A stretch of DNA of 64,000 nucleotides from Eledone cirrhosa (lineage: Eukaryota; Mollusca; Cephalopoda; Octopoda; Eledonidae), in contig OZ024743.1 of NCBI GenBank assembly GCA_964016885.1, forward strand, positions 169,235,333-169,299,332, in the 5' to 3' direction. The position numbers and the translations under genes were made by a program. The notes beneath the pieces were generated by a model that was given only the letters and a program-made list of their open reading frames with translations, ran no database searches and was not told the DNA's origin. Shown here one piece after another: positions 1-10,423 of this stretch (its first letter is position 1; every line of letters begins with the position of its first letter).

Positions 1-1601
1 ATAAAGACGTGGATGATTTCTTCTTAGAGTTCAAGAATGAACATTTATGGTTCGCGAAACGAAGCTTGAATGTGGACGAGGTTGATCCTATGTAATTGTA
101 TGTTTTATGGTCAGGTTTTACGGTGCATTTATAAACCAAATTACTATCTAAACAATTATTTTGCAAAGGGCAATTATTTTTATTTCTACAATTACATTTT
201 GGTTTAGTATCATTAATGTTAACTCTATTATTATGATCATTATGTTGGTTTGGTTTTAGGATTTTCTGCGTTTAATTTGGCGATGTTTTGGGCCATGTTA
301 CTGGTTGTAGAATTTGCAAATTTAATGGTATGTCTATTAAAAATGGAATGGTATTTATGTTGAGTAGGTAAAGAGGTGTCAAGAGCTTTAAAGAATAGTT
401 TTGCAATTGGTGTTTTAACTGCGACCGAAGCAGGGGGTGCGAACCATATGACTAGTTTGGATCTAGTTCGTATTCTCGATTTGTTTAGCGTATGTGTGTT
501 TGAGTTATAATTATTAGAGTTACTGTTATATATGTTATTATTATTATTATTAGGAATAATACTTGGATTGTTATTACCTACATATTCTATATTATTCATA
601 TATCCTTCTCTTTTTAACGCGTTGTTGTTGTATTCTGCATTTTTATCAAATATATCTTTATTAGCTGATATTTTATTAATACGTTTTTGCACACTATTAA
701 CTATAGCTTTCTTTACAGATCTAGGGTGATTTGAATAGTTGCTAACATAATTTAAGTTTTCATTAGGCTTATGAAAAGGGTAATAGAAGCCAGTGTTTAA
801 GTTAAAGGTAACGTCTAGGCAATTAACTATTTTGGTACCATTTTCTACTTCTAATTTAAGGTCGTATGTTTTAAAGAATTCTATTATACTTTTATTAATT
901 CTATTTAATTCTATATTGTTATGTTTGACCACCGGTAATCTCCGGCAGTTTTCTATTTATCATGTTAATATGAAAATTCCCAGAAGATCTGTGATTTGCG
1001 CGGAAGCAGATGCCCCATAGTGATATCTCTATCTGAGCGTGTCCAAAATTCGTTATTGAAGTTAATGAGAGTTCTTCTGGCTGTTAAAATGATATCTATT
1101 TCATTTGTGGTTAGATCAGTATGCTTATAAGCATATGAGAGGGCCTTATTTAGAAGTTTAGGTGTTATAGAAGAATAGTAGCTGGATGAATTTATAGTAT
1201 TTCTTATCTTCAATATTCGTGCACCATTCAATGACCTCGTTTGTATCTTTCCATAAGCTCAAACTAAATCTCAATTTAAGAGTGGGTAATATTCTATCTA
1301 TGATGTTTTTACTGATTACTCCTATATCCGATTTTGATGGAGCAATCAGTCTAACTGGCATCTCTTCCTTAAAGTTTCTTTTATGATCCTTCAGGTTAAT
1401 CCTCGGCTATCTAGGTAAGAATGATTCAGTTCTTCCTTGTATTCCTAGATTGGTAATTAATTTATAAGCTTCTTCATTAATTTCAGTAAGATTCTCGGCC
1501 GGGGCTTTTTTGTAATTTTTCCTAAGTTCTTTCAGAATCAGGTCGTTATATTCATCTTCGCTTATCCCATATAAATTATAAGTTTTGTCAGATTTAACCA
1601 A
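1..1601 (-). pseudogene. Penelope-like retroelement (RT plus GIY-YIG), decayed, cut by the left window edge
   Basis: Minus-strand reading frames follow PLE order. The 5' end (1407-1601) holds the N-terminal block with a KSDK motif, related to the KADK of the 7591-9573 copy. Next come a PSKSDIG block (about 1310-1361), the region containing LDVTFNLNTG and NLNYVSNYSNHP (240-932), and at 2-215 a Cys motif (CNCRNKNNCPL, NNCL) running into the GIY-YIG start (LVYKCTV then YNYIGSTSSTFKLRF). At least three frame changes and missing stretches around 930-1240 show that it is dead. PLE proteins copy RNA at a nick made by their own GIY-YIG endonuclease. The 3' end lies outside the window. A (TA)n tract starts about 60 bp from the 5' end. 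Confidence 0.85.
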
Positions 1602-1655
1602 TACTTATTAATAATACTTTGACATATTCATTGAATATTGTTTAACAATTTAATA

Positions 1656-1660
<5 letters not shown>

Positions 1661-1743
<83 letters not shown>

Positions 1744-1948
1744 TATATATACATACTATATATATGTATATATATACTATATATATACTATATTTATATA
1801 TAGTATCTATATGTATATATATATAGTATATATATATATACTATATATATATATAGATATAGATACTATATTAATATAGTATATATATAGTATATATATA
1901 TACATATATATAGTAGGTATATATAGTATATATATATTTATATATATA

Positions 1949-1978
<30 letters not shown>
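1661..1978. repeat. (TA)n-rich tract
   Basis: About 80 bp of pure TA followed by about 230 bp of TA interrupted by c, g and longer a/t runs. It lies exactly between the 5' end of the minus-strand PLE and the 5' end of the plus-strand LINE. Reading frames here (strings of YIYIYI) are artefacts. Confidence 0.95.
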
Positions 1979-1982
<4 letters not shown>

Positions 1983-2425
1983 GGACAGCATGCAGGAAAA
2001 AGGTGAAATTAAAAGCCACCGAAACTGGTCAAGGATGGAACTAGCGCCTTTGATCAAAGGGTGAGCCTGGCTGATGGCTCACCACCAGTGAGCAAAAAGA
2101 TTGCGGAGACCCTGAGGGACAGATAGAAAGAAAAAGAAAAGAAATCGAGAAGGCCTATGAATTCATAGTGCCACATATCGTGATGCTAAGCCATGTGATC
2201 AAGGAGGAGTAAAACGGGGAGCAAGAGAGAGTAAAGGAAAAAGAACGGGAAAAGGAAGAAAGCACAAACACGGACCTGAAAGAAAGTGAGATACCCACCA
2301 CCACAGTCAAAGATGGCAGGCCGGGAAACCAACAATCATACGGTAAAGGTGAGAAGCGAAATCACCTTCTGGAGGAGAACCATACGAAGAGGGACCAGTG
2401 GACAACTGTCCAAAGGAAGAAGAAA

Positions 2426-2764
2426 ATGCACCGAGACACTGGGAGCAAGAAAACCCAGGTAATTTGCAAGTTCTTCAGGAACGGGATCTGCTGGAATGGA
2501 GAGACAGGGGTGGGCTGCAGATTCGCTCACCCCAGGCTCCAAAGGAACTATGCCCATGCCCACCCTACTCGCGCAACATGCCCCAGCCAAAGCCAAAGCA
2601 AGCGGCTCCAGAAGTATGCTGAAGTCGCGCGGACCGCGCCAACAAGGAGAAGGCACGCACATGCCGACAAGATACAGATGGCAGCAGCAGAGCAGAAAAA
2701 TCTTTCAGTGATTGCAGAGAAGATTGTGGGACAGCTGACGTGGCTACATCGTTTTCAGAGCTAG
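2426..2764 (+). pseudogene. LINE ORF1 remnant with CCCH zinc finger
   Basis: A 112-codon frame contains CKFFRNGIC then GCRFAHP, a C-x7-C-x8-C-x3-H zinc finger of the RNA-binding CCCH class, at about residues 14-35. The rest is basic and low in complexity. It sits just 5' of the endonuclease, the ORF1 position of a Jockey-type LINE, so a nucleic-acid-binding role is inferred. The upstream sequence (1979-2425) is purine-rich, with broken frames rich in K, E and R, probably the rest of ORF1. ORF1 proteins of this group more often carry CCHC knuckles; a CCCH finger is less usual. Confidence 0.6.
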
Positions 2765-2879
2765 GGTACTCACACCAGCACTCGAGACCACCACAATTAA
2801 GGGACCCAGAGTGGCCGCCGCTGACACCAGGACAGGTGCCATACCGACAGCCGTTGCTGGCACCCAAAAAATCACACCA

Positions 2880-3513
2880 GTGCTGCTGCTAAATGTCAGA
2901 GGCGTGGTGAAACTCACTAACATGGTAAAATTTCCTACCTGGGAGACGTAGCCATAAGCAATAAAGCTTATGCATGGCACTAACCGAAACGCACCTGACA
3001 AGCAGTATAGCAGATGCAGAAATACATATACCGAAATATACTGTATTTCGTTCGGACAGGAAGGAGAGAACTCATGGTGGGGTTGCTCTGTATATCCGTG
3101 AAGATGTCACACCAATTGTACTGTTGACACATTCAAACTCAGTCTGTGACACACTGATAGTACAGATGAAGCAACTAAAGACAGTAATATGTGTCACATA
3201 TCGGCCTACCGATGCCCCCAGTCATGAGGGTAAATTTGAGGATAGCCTCAGTAGAATAGAAGAGGTCCTTGAGAAACTGGACCAGGGTCTCAACATACTA
3301 CTGCTGGGAGACTTCAACCTGCCAAAGGTCAAATGGCCTGAGGGCCACCTCCTCCCTGGAATGAGGTCAATAGAACAGAGACAAACGGAATCCCTGCTGG
3401 CTCTCAGACACAGGCTGTTCATGGAACAAGCAGTACTCCTCCCAACAAGAGGCGAAAATGTCCTGGACTCTGTGTTACAAAAAACGAAGTGCTCATCCAC
3501 AATGTTAAGGTGA
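2880..3513 (+). pseudogene. LINE APE-type endonuclease domain
   Basis: Exo/endo/phosphatase-fold motifs appear in order: LLLNVRG near 2885, ALTETHL near 2975, a THGGVALYIRED block, VTYRP, and LLLGDFNLP near 3300. The frame breaks around 2940 and again near 3510, where the reading passes into the RT frame. The domain would nick target DNA to prime reverse transcription. The SDHNLVEL motif that ends the domain lies in the next frame at about 3530, so a single indel separates them. Confidence 0.85.
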
Positions 3514-5198
3514 CACCAACAATTTTCTCGGACCATAACTTAGTAGAACTAATGATATGTGGTCCGAGAGAACCAACAGAGACACAACCATCAAGAAGCA
3601 CCGGAAGGTTATCCAGCCTTAACTTCTACAAGGCTAACTGGAAAAAGATTAAGAGAGAAATCCGGAAGCAAATATGGAGCGAAAACACCGCCACACAAGA
3701 CACCAACACAATTTCAACACTTCATGACAACGATACACACTTATGCAAAATGTTTTTCCCAGAGAAAAAGGCAAACAGACACAACAATCTTATTCTCAGA
3801 TATAGAAAAATCCTTATGAGACGTAGAACCAAGCTCTCAAACAATTTGAATACACAACAAGAAAACAAAACCAAGAAGGAATCCTATTTGAAACGTGCAC
3901 TAATTGACACCGAGATTGCACTCAAACTTTCTCATGAAAATGAGAGGGCAAAGAAAGAAAGTAGGGCCATAGAAAATATTAAAACAGACCCTGAGGCCTT
4001 CTTTAAATTTGCAAAAGAAACTGCCTCGGTACACTGCAGGATTGTGCCACTCTTCCATACAGACGGTTCATTAACCGAGAATCCCCAGGAGATATGTAAA
4101 ATACTGAACGAACAGTATAAAAGTGTCTTCACATGTCCACTGAGGCACATGCAAATAACAAAGCCAGAGGAGTTCTTTGATGCCACAACACTACATGAAG
4201 AAATGGCGACCATCAACCACATAGACATAACGGAGGAGGATGTGCTATACGCCATAGATGAAATTAGAACAGACGCAGCTGCTGGACCTGATGGATTCCC
4301 AGCAGTCCTCTTAAAAACATGTAAGCGGGCCTTAGCAACTCCACTGAAGACACTCTTCAGAGCTCCTTGGCTAGCAGTATACTACCCAGGGAGCTGAAAG
4401 AAGGCACAATATGCCCTATCCGTAAAGGAGGTAGCAGAGCGGAGGCCAAAAACTATAGGCAAGTCTCCCTAACGTCGCATATCAGTAAGGTCATGGAACG
4501 AATCGTCAGAAAGAAACTGATCACTTTCCTCGAGGAAAATGACCGCCTGACTAGCACGCAGCATGGCTTCCGCCCAGGAAGAAGATGCCTTACACAGCTG
4601 CTACATCACTACGACTGGGTACTGAAACAACTGCTAGACAGCTCACATGTGGACGTGATATATCTTGACTTCGCGAAGGCCTTTGACAAGGTCGACCACG
4701 GAATGATATGTCAAAAACTACACGGACTCGGCATAACTGGAAATGTAGGTGAGTGGCTGCATAACTTCTTAAAGGACAGAAGCCAGACAGTCGCAGCAAA
4801 CGGGGCCTCTCAAAGGAAACATCAATAACAAGTGGGGTGCCCCAAGGGACAGTCCTGGGACCACTACTGTTTTTGGTGGCTCTCTCGGACATGCACTCTG
4901 TAGTCCATACAACAACAGTGAGGGCACTAGCTATGCTGATGACACTAAGGTGGCACAGGCAATCAAAAGCCCGGCTGACGCTGCCCTTTTACAACAAGAT
5001 CTGGATGCCATATACAAATGGGCGGAAGAAAACAACATGCAGTTTAATGCTGGCAAATTCCAAGCCTTACAATACAAACCTGCAAACACAAATACAGTAC
5101 AAAACAGTTACGCAGGACCAGGAGGGACCGATATCCCCGTCTCAAAATCGATACGAGACCTGGACATAGACATGAGCGATGATGCATCTTTTTTCTAA
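3489..5198 (+). pseudogene. LINE reverse transcriptase domain
   Basis: Recognisable RT blocks: AAGPDGFPAVLLK (about 4275), NYRQVSLTSHISKVMERI (4450), HGFRPGRRCLTQL (4560), YLDFAKAFDKVDH (4660, motif A), GVPQGTVLGPLLFL (4840, motif B) and SYADDTKV (4925, motif C with both Asp kept). Frameshifts occur near 4370, 4825 and 4900, so no single protein is made. The DFAKAFDKVDH and PQGTVLGPLLF signatures point to the Jockey superfamily. Confidence 0.9.
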
Positions 5199-5918
5199 CA
5201 CATCATGAAAGTGGCGACAATATGCAGACGACTCGCTGGCTGGATTTCGAGGACTTTCCGGAAAAGCGACCGAGAGACGATGGCGGCACTATGGAGGACA
5301 TTTGTCCTAAGTCGCCTGTACTATTGCTCCCAGTTGTGGTCACCCCATAGCGTCTAACTAACCACGGAGTTTGAGGCAATCCAGCGAAGCTACACCAAGA
5401 GGATTGCCACGATGAAGAAGACAAGCTACTGGGAGAGGCTAAAAGAACTGAACCTCTACTCCTTGGAACGAAGACGGGAGAGATACGCAGTGATCGACAT
5501 GTGGAAAATCCTGGAGAGACTAGCACCAAACTTTGGCATTGGAAGCTGGACCAACCGTCGAACAGGACGTCACTTTGGGGTGCTAAAGGTCCCGTCTTCC
5601 ACATCTAGAATAAGGAGCAGGTATTGCAATAGCCTGGGATTCAAGGGCCCTCAACTCTTCAACAAGCTGGCGAGGGATCTGAGAGATTTGCATGGTGTGG
5701 AGTTGGATGTCTTCAAGAAACATATCGACACCTTGCTATCCAGGATCCCGGATGAGCCCACAGCAAAGGACGAGCGCAGCAGCAACAAACTCCCTCTTAC
5801 ACCAGTGGCCAACCAATACAGGCTGGAGATAAAATGTGTAGCAACAAGGGCGGTGCCCCAGCATGGCCTCAGCCGGATGGCTGGAACAGGTAAATGAGTA
5901 AAAGAGTGAAAGAGTATA
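5199..5918 (+). pseudogene. LINE C-terminal domain and 3' end
   Basis: An open stretch (5412-5897) starts with YWERLKELNLYSLERRRERY and ends in CVATRAVPQHGLSRMAGTGK before a stop. The tail then reads taaatgagtaaaagagtgaaagag and enters (TA)n. The conserved GFKGPQLFN block near 5640 is typical of the C-terminus of Jockey/CR1-like LINEs in molluscs and other invertebrates. Its biochemical role is unknown. Confidence 0.75.
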
Positions 5919-6000
5919 TATACTATATATATATATTATATATACTATTTATATATACTATATATATATATTATATATATACTATATATATATATATATG

Positions 6001-6053
<53 letters not shown>
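5919..6053. repeat. (TA)n tract at LINE 3' end
   Basis: Interrupted TA repeats start directly after the LINE 3' end and finish before aaaatttcagg at 6054. Together with 1661-1978 they bracket the LINE. Confidence 0.95.
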
Positions 6054-6056
<3 letters not shown>

Positions 6057-6157
6057 TCAGGTTATCAATAATGTAGTGATAATATATCGTTACGTTAGAG
6101 ATGAACAGCGTACGTGCAGGTTTGCTCAACGAGTATAAATTATATTCCGGAGAAATG

Positions 6158-6785
6158 TAGAAAGGATGAATATAAAATGAAAGTGTTTTTGTTAAAAAAG
6201 GAATTTATTAGGTATTGACATATGTTTCTGTAACAGACCGAATACCTATGTATCGCTGCTTGCGTAATCATATAATGTTAGCAAGTATTCGATAGCAAAT
6301 GTATAATCAGTTGTCACTTCTTCAGAGATTTTGGATAAACTGGATAAAATCAGAAAAATTGAAGTATTTATTTTAGTAATACTACTGCACCAAATGACCA
6401 GCCCTGTCCACTGTCCAGTTGGTCAAGTAAAGATTAAAATCGGCACTCCCAAAATTCTTATTTAGATTTGCTCATGGTATTCTCATTAAAAACCCATTAT
6501 ATACTTGTTTAGCAGTAAATTATTTTACCATCTGTCATATTCTATCCCCTCTGTTCCTTCCTCTTTTACTAATATAAATACTTCAATTTTTCTGATTTTA
6601 TCCAGTTTATCCAAAATCTCTGAAGAAGTGACAACTGATTATACATTTGCTATCGAATACTTGCTAACATTATATGATTACGCAAGCAGCGATACATAGG
6701 TATTCGGTCTGTTACAGAAACATATGTCAATACCTAATAAATTCCTTTTTTAACAAAAACACTTTCATTTTATATTCATCCTTTC

Positions 6786-6787
<2 letters not shown>
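6158..6787 (+). mobile_element. PLE tail remnant as a 222-bp inverted repeat
   Basis: Arms 6158-6379 and 6566-6787 are near-perfect reverse complements of equal length, with a 186-bp spacer. The right arm ends in cctaataaattcc...tttcta and runs into (TA)n, closely resembling the tail of the PLE at 7591-10147 (cctaataaattc...ttctcca then (TA)n). The right arm also holds CTGAAGA (6620-6626) and GAAACATATGT (6717-6727), hammerhead core elements joined by a 6-bp stem II, but no stem I forms. I read it as a PLE 3' end with an inverted copy of itself attached and no coding part left. No gene is visible in the spacer. Confidence 0.6.

Positions 6788-6822
<35 letters not shown>
6786..6822. repeat. 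(TA)n(TG)n tract
   Basis: A short TA run passing into TG repeats. A plus-strand PLE tail ends on its left and a minus-strand PLE tail ends on its right. Confidence 0.9.
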
Positions 6823-7260
6823 AGGAGGTGAGTTTTATTGTAGTACAATAAAGTAATGCAGATATCGGATAAGTAGCACTCTACAATTTGTAGGACTAGA
6901 GTATAAATAATATAAGATCAAAAGATGGTTAAAAGAGTTCCATGTATTTTATTATGCGCATTTCAAAAACAAATATCATTATGCGATGACATTTGCGTTT
7001 TCGTCAGATAAAATAGGGAGACAAGATATGAAGGTTAAAAAACAATTGTGAATAGTGCATTTTTAAATCAACATATGAAAAGTGGTTTAAGATTGATGTG
7101 TGATATTGGAAAAAAATGAGGGGGGGTATGAAAAAGAGGAGGAGATGAGAGTAATGAATGGAGGGGGAGGAGTATAATAAGGAAGAATGAGATAGGAGGA
7201 GAGATGGGTGATAGAAAGAGAGAGATAGCCTTTATAACTGAGAAAAATATATTGTTTTAC
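6823..7260 (-). mobile_element. PLE 3' tail on the minus strand, with hammerhead ribozyme
   Basis: Read on the minus strand, this region is pyrimidine-rich (7260 to 7080), then carries a hammerhead fold (7015-6945), then about 120 bp more before the (TG)n(TA)n tract. That is the same order as in the other PLE tails here. It differs in sequence from the tail of the PLE that follows at 7591, so it belongs to another subfamily. No coding remnant is seen. Confidence 0.5.
6945..7015 (-). ncRNA. Hammerhead ribozyme, canonical core, long stem II
   Basis: On the minus strand: stem I strand TATTTTAT (7015-7008), core CTGACGA (7007-7001, fits CUGANGA), a long stem II of about 10 bp with 9 pairs (AAACGCAAAT with ATTTGTTTTT), core GAA (6964-6962), stem III as the loopless palindrome ATGCGCAT (6961-6954), cleavage base A (6953), and the returning stem I strand ATAAAATA (6952-6945), which pairs 8 of 8. 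A very short stem III is known for hammerheads in PLEs, which are thought to act as dimers. Activity is untested. Confidence 0.7.
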
Positions 7261-7342
7261 AGCGAGAGGTTAAAAAGCCATTGGAAGATAATATATAAAT
7301 TAAAAGAATTTGAAAATTAATGAAGAGAAAAAATTAAGATTA

Positions 7343-7505
7343 ATGTTAAATTAAGGTTTGTTTATTGAAGGGTTTAATAATACGTGCGATAAAAAGAAAT
7401 TGTTAATATGTATTGAGAATAATATTAAATTAAGGTTTGAATATTGAGGGGTTTAATAATATGTGCGATGGAAAGAAATTGTTGATATGTATTATTAAAA
7501 TAAAA
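7343..7505. repeat. 79-bp tandem repeat, two copies
   Basis: The block starting ttaaggtttg at 7351 recurs at 7430, with shared ttgaagggtttaataatac and gcgataaaaagaaattgtt-like stretches and a few substitutions. It lies in the 5' flank of the PLE frame. The surrounding 7260-7590 stretch is AT-rich with no other feature seen. Confidence 0.8.
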
Positions 7506-7590
7506 ATATTAATGTTATTAAGGATATAATGTGAAAAGAAGTAGAGAGTGGATGAATTATGAATTTAGAGGAATTAGTTAGTGTTTAAGT

Positions 7591-9573
7591 TTGTTTTTAT
7601 GTATTGTGATGTGTAGGAATACCAAAGGAATTATCATAAAGGCAGACAAAACTTCGAATCTATACACCCTGGATGTAGAAACATATAACAATTTTATACG
7701 TAAGGAATTACATAGGAAGTACAAAAAAACAAACGCAGCTACACTAACCAACATTAATAACGCAGCATGTGATATTGTTAGGAAACTGAAAATTGACGAC
7801 AGAACGGTACCCCTATCCCCAGCTACACCGACTTTTAATCTGAAGGACCATAAGGATAACTTCGATACTAACCCTAAAATTAGATTAATATGTCCTTCAA
7901 AGTCCGATATAGGTAGAATTAATAAGTACATATTAGATCGTATTATCCCCCAAGTTAAGGCTAAGGTAGATATTAAATTATGGGGTAATACTCATCAGGC
8001 AATAAGATGGTTCAATAACATTAGGGACAAAAACAAATCTTCTTTTATTCAATTCGATATAGATGAATACTATTCCTCTATTTCACCCGAAACCCTGCAT
8101 AAGGTCCTCTCTTTCGCTAAGACTAACTCGGACCTCACAAACGAGGAAATTAATATTATACTTGAAGCTAGACGCACAGTAGTGCACTTTGAAAATAGTT
8201 ATTGGGTCCGCAGGGATAGACCCTCGGAATTCGACATTACGATGGGTTCTAATGATTCGGCGGAGGTCACGGATTTGGTTGGGATCTATATAGCTCATAG
8301 ACTCCAGAGCGAATTTACGGACCTCCAAGGCGGAATATACCGCGACGATACACTTCTATTAGTCAAGAATATGAACAAACAAAACCTAGAAAGGCGACGT
8401 AAAAACATTAGGAAACTTTTCTTAGAACTAGGGCTTAATATTACCTTCGAACACAATCTTAAGGTGGTCAACTTCTTGGATGTCACCTTCAACCTTAATA
8501 ATGGTAATATAGAGCCATTTCACAAACTTAATGAAAATCTTAAGTACGTTAATGTAAAATCGAACCATCCTCATTCCATTATTAAATCTATCCCTAAAAA
8601 TATATCCATAAGGATCTCCCGACTGTCGTCTAATTTGCAGACCTTCAACGAGCATGCTGAGTATTATAATGACGCACTTAGAAAAGCTGGTTACTGCGAG
8701 AAAATTGAATATCTAGACGATAACCACATAAGTACTATGAATAAAACACATCTAAGTCGAACTAGTATTGCACCACACACACACATCAATAAGCATACTA
8801 ACAGGTGCAAACCAGCAAATAGAGTCAGACGTAGAGAGTACATATGGTATAACCCCGTGTACAATTCTTCTATTAGCACTAAGATTATCTCACAATTTTA
8901 TACACTAATCAATAAACACTTTACAACTTCACATAAATACTATAAAATCTTTAACTCGCGCACCATTAGACTCTCATACTCCACTGCACCTAACATAGAA
9001 CAACTAATTAGAAAACTCAACTCAGCAATACTGAATAAGTACATCCCTAATGACTCAGCGCACCAGCATAGCAACATACAACGCACTAACACGCAACCAC
9101 AACCCCACCAAACTATCCAGGATTCTACTGCAAAACATAAAAATAGTTGTAACTGCACCAAACCAGGTACGTGCCCACTGAATAACCAGTGCCTAGCACG
9201 CAATATTGTCTACCGGTGTACAATAAATTCCGGGACCAACAAATGGTATTACGTCGGATGTACCGCAACTTCTTTCAAGGCTCGCCTATACCAACATCGA
9301 TCTTCGATCAGGCACGAGAAAATGCGCTCCGTAACAACCCTCGCCGATAAAGCCTGGCAGCTTCGGAGGAACAATCAAGCGTTCTCCCTTGATTGGAAAA
9401 TTATTGCAGCTGCGCCTGCATATCAGCAGAATCATCGATTCTGCAAGTTATGCAATTTAGAGATATACTGCATTTTAACGTCGGTAAACAAACTTTTGAA
9501 CAGCAAAATTGAACGTTCTCTATACTGTAACCATCGTTTGAAAACGACTTTTTCTTTTTTTAAATGCATATAA
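7591..9573 (+). CDS. Penelope-like RT with C-terminal GIY-YIG endonuclease, open frame
   Basis: An uninterrupted 660-codon frame; the first in-frame ATG is at 7609. Blocks in order: IIIKADKTSNLY (PLE N-terminal signature), FNLKDHKDNF, ICPSKSDIG, FIQFDIDEYYSSI (motif A region), TMGSNDSAEVTDLVG (motif B region), GGIYRDDTLLL (motif C, both Asp present), VNFLDVTFNLNNG, HAEYYNDALRKAGY. The Cys block (NCTKPGTCPLNNQCL) then leads into GIY-YIG as NIVYRCTI and YYVGCTATSFKARLYQHR. A CKLCNLE pair and NSKIERSLYCNHR end the protein. The enzyme would cut DNA with GIY-YIG and copy its RNA. Other PLE proteins carry a longer N-terminus, so this one is probably 5' truncated or starts late. Its intact motifs suggest it is young. 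Confidence 0.88.
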   Translation: MFLCIVMCRNTKGIIIKADKTSNLYTLDVETYNNFIRKELHRKYKKTNAATLTNINNAACDIVRKLKIDDRTVPLSPATPTFNLKDHKDNFDTNPKIRLICPSKSDIGRINKYILDRIIPQVKAKVDIKLWGNTHQAIRWFNNIRDKNKSSFIQFDIDEYYSSISPETLHKVLSFAKTNSDLTNEEINIILEARRTVVHFENSYWVRRDRPSEFDITMGSNDSAEVTDLVGIYIAHRLQSEFTDLQGGIYRDDTLLLVKNMNKQNLERRRKNIRKLFLELGLNITFEHNLKVVNFLDVTFNLNNGNIEPFHKLNENLKYVNVKSNHPHSIIKSIPKNISIRISRLSSNLQTFNEHAEYYNDALRKAGYCEKIEYLDDNHISTMNKTHLSRTSIAPHTHINKHTNRCKPANRVRRREYIWYNPVYNSSISTKIISQFYTLINKHFTTSHKYYKIFNSRTIRLSYSTAPNIEQLIRKLNSAILNKYIPNDSAHQHSNIQRTNTQPQPHQTIQDSTAKHKNSCNCTKPGTCPLNNQCLARNIVYRCTINSGTNKWYYVGCTATSFKARLYQHRSSIRHEKMRSVTTLADKAWQLRRNNQAFSLDWKIIAAAPAYQQNHRFCKLCNLEIYCILTSVNKLLNSKIERSLYCNHRLKTTFSFFKCI

Positions 9574-10147
9574 TGTTACCTTTTTACACCAACGTTTGCT
9601 AATTTCTGTCTTTTATGTTTATACACTAGATATGGCTTTCTATAATAATAGTACTAAACACTGTTTTTCTGGACCCCTTTAGAAATAACCTGCTACTATA
9701 ATAGCCCTAATAACTTGTCTGTGACACTGTACCACTTTGACCCCTCTAACTAAATTTTGTCCGAACAACACCACTAGAAGAATCTACTTCCCAGCCAACC
9801 TTAGCACGCCTCATTAAGCTAACTGCTGCCAAAACATTCTCTCTTCACAATCTCTACTAGTCTGACAGTCTTAAACCCTAAGACTCCCTCCACCTTACTC
9901 ACTTCCCTCTTCCCCTTCTCTTCCTACCTCCTTCTTTATCTTTTATCTAGTGTATAAAATATTTTCATATCATTCTAATTCAAAGGTCTGATGACATGGT
10001 GTGTCGGCTTACAGTGTACTTTCGGTTTTTGATAATATTTGTGTATTATTCAAATAGCGAGGTATAGGTAACTCATACACTATAGAAACAATTGTTACCT
10101 AATAAATTCTATATACCCACATTTCCATTTCGTAAATTTTTTCTCCA
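9574..10147 (+). other. PLE 3' untranslated tail
   Basis: Pyrimidine-rich sequence (9880-9960, many ctt and ccc blocks) follows the stop codon, then a hammerhead fold (9984-10100), then cctaataaattc and a short run into (TA)n at 10148. The arrangement matches the tails at 6566-6787 and, on the other strand, at 6823-7260. Confidence 0.65.
9984..10100 (+). ncRNA. Hammerhead ribozyme in the PLE tail, long stem II
   Basis: Core CTGATGA (9988-9994) and GAAA (10085-10088) are both canonical. Stem II: ATGGTGTGT after the core pairs with ACTCATACACTAT-type sequence before GAAA over about nine consecutive pairs, including wobbles. Stem III is the loopless palindrome ACAATTGT (10088-10095). The cleavage base is T (10096). 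Stem I is only 4 bp (AGGT 9984-9987 with ACCT 10097-10100). An alternative local hairpin (taggta 10065-10070 with tacct 10096-10100) would compete with stem I. Confidence 0.55.
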
Positions 10148-10423
10148 TATATATATATATATATATATGATAAAGTTATATCTGCATTAATAAAGTATGT
10201 AACCCGAGACTGCACCAATATGTATAAATATATATACACATATCTAATATGAAGGCATGTAAACATGCGAGAAAATACGAATTTCCCTGTAAACTGAAAA
10301 AAAAAATCGAGAATCGATTTTATTTAATCGATTATCGGATATTATTGGACCCTCATCAGAAAACGTGTATAGCATTCAAACTATCATAAAAACACGTATT
10401 TTATTATAAACTACACAGTAGAA
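10147..10423. repeat. (TA)n and non-coding gap
   Basis: A short TA run (10147-10168) closes the PLE tail. The rest is AT-rich and includes an A10 run and an ATCGAT-rich hairpin near 10300-10345. No gene is seen. Confidence 0.6.

Larger units (their letters stand above)
1979..5918 (+). mobile_element. Jockey/CR1-group LINE with APE endonuclease, near full length but inactivated
   Basis: The whole element lies between two (TA)n tracts. Order: 5' region, ORF1 remnant with a CCCH finger (2426-2764), APE-type endonuclease (about 2880-3513), reverse transcriptase (3489-5198) and a C-terminal domain (5199-5897), then a 3' end with a guaaaagag-type repeat running directly into (TA)n. Several frameshifts and stops split ORF2. 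Jockey-superfamily LINEs nick DNA with the APE domain and prime reverse transcription on site. The clade (Jockey, CR1 or a relative) cannot be fixed by eye. A short copy of the same 3' end sits at 19459-19515. Confidence 0.85.

Noticed and set aside
6620..6728. Full hammerhead in the 6566-6787 PLE tail
   Set aside because: CTGAAGA, a 6-bp stem II and GAAAC with palindrome ACATATGT are present, but I could form no stem I around the cleavage site. Listed as a tail with ribozyme traces only.
10340..10370. CTGATGA on the minus strand near 10357
   Set aside because: No GAAA with matching stems II and I follows; the nearby GATAA and ATCGAT palindromes do not complete the fold.
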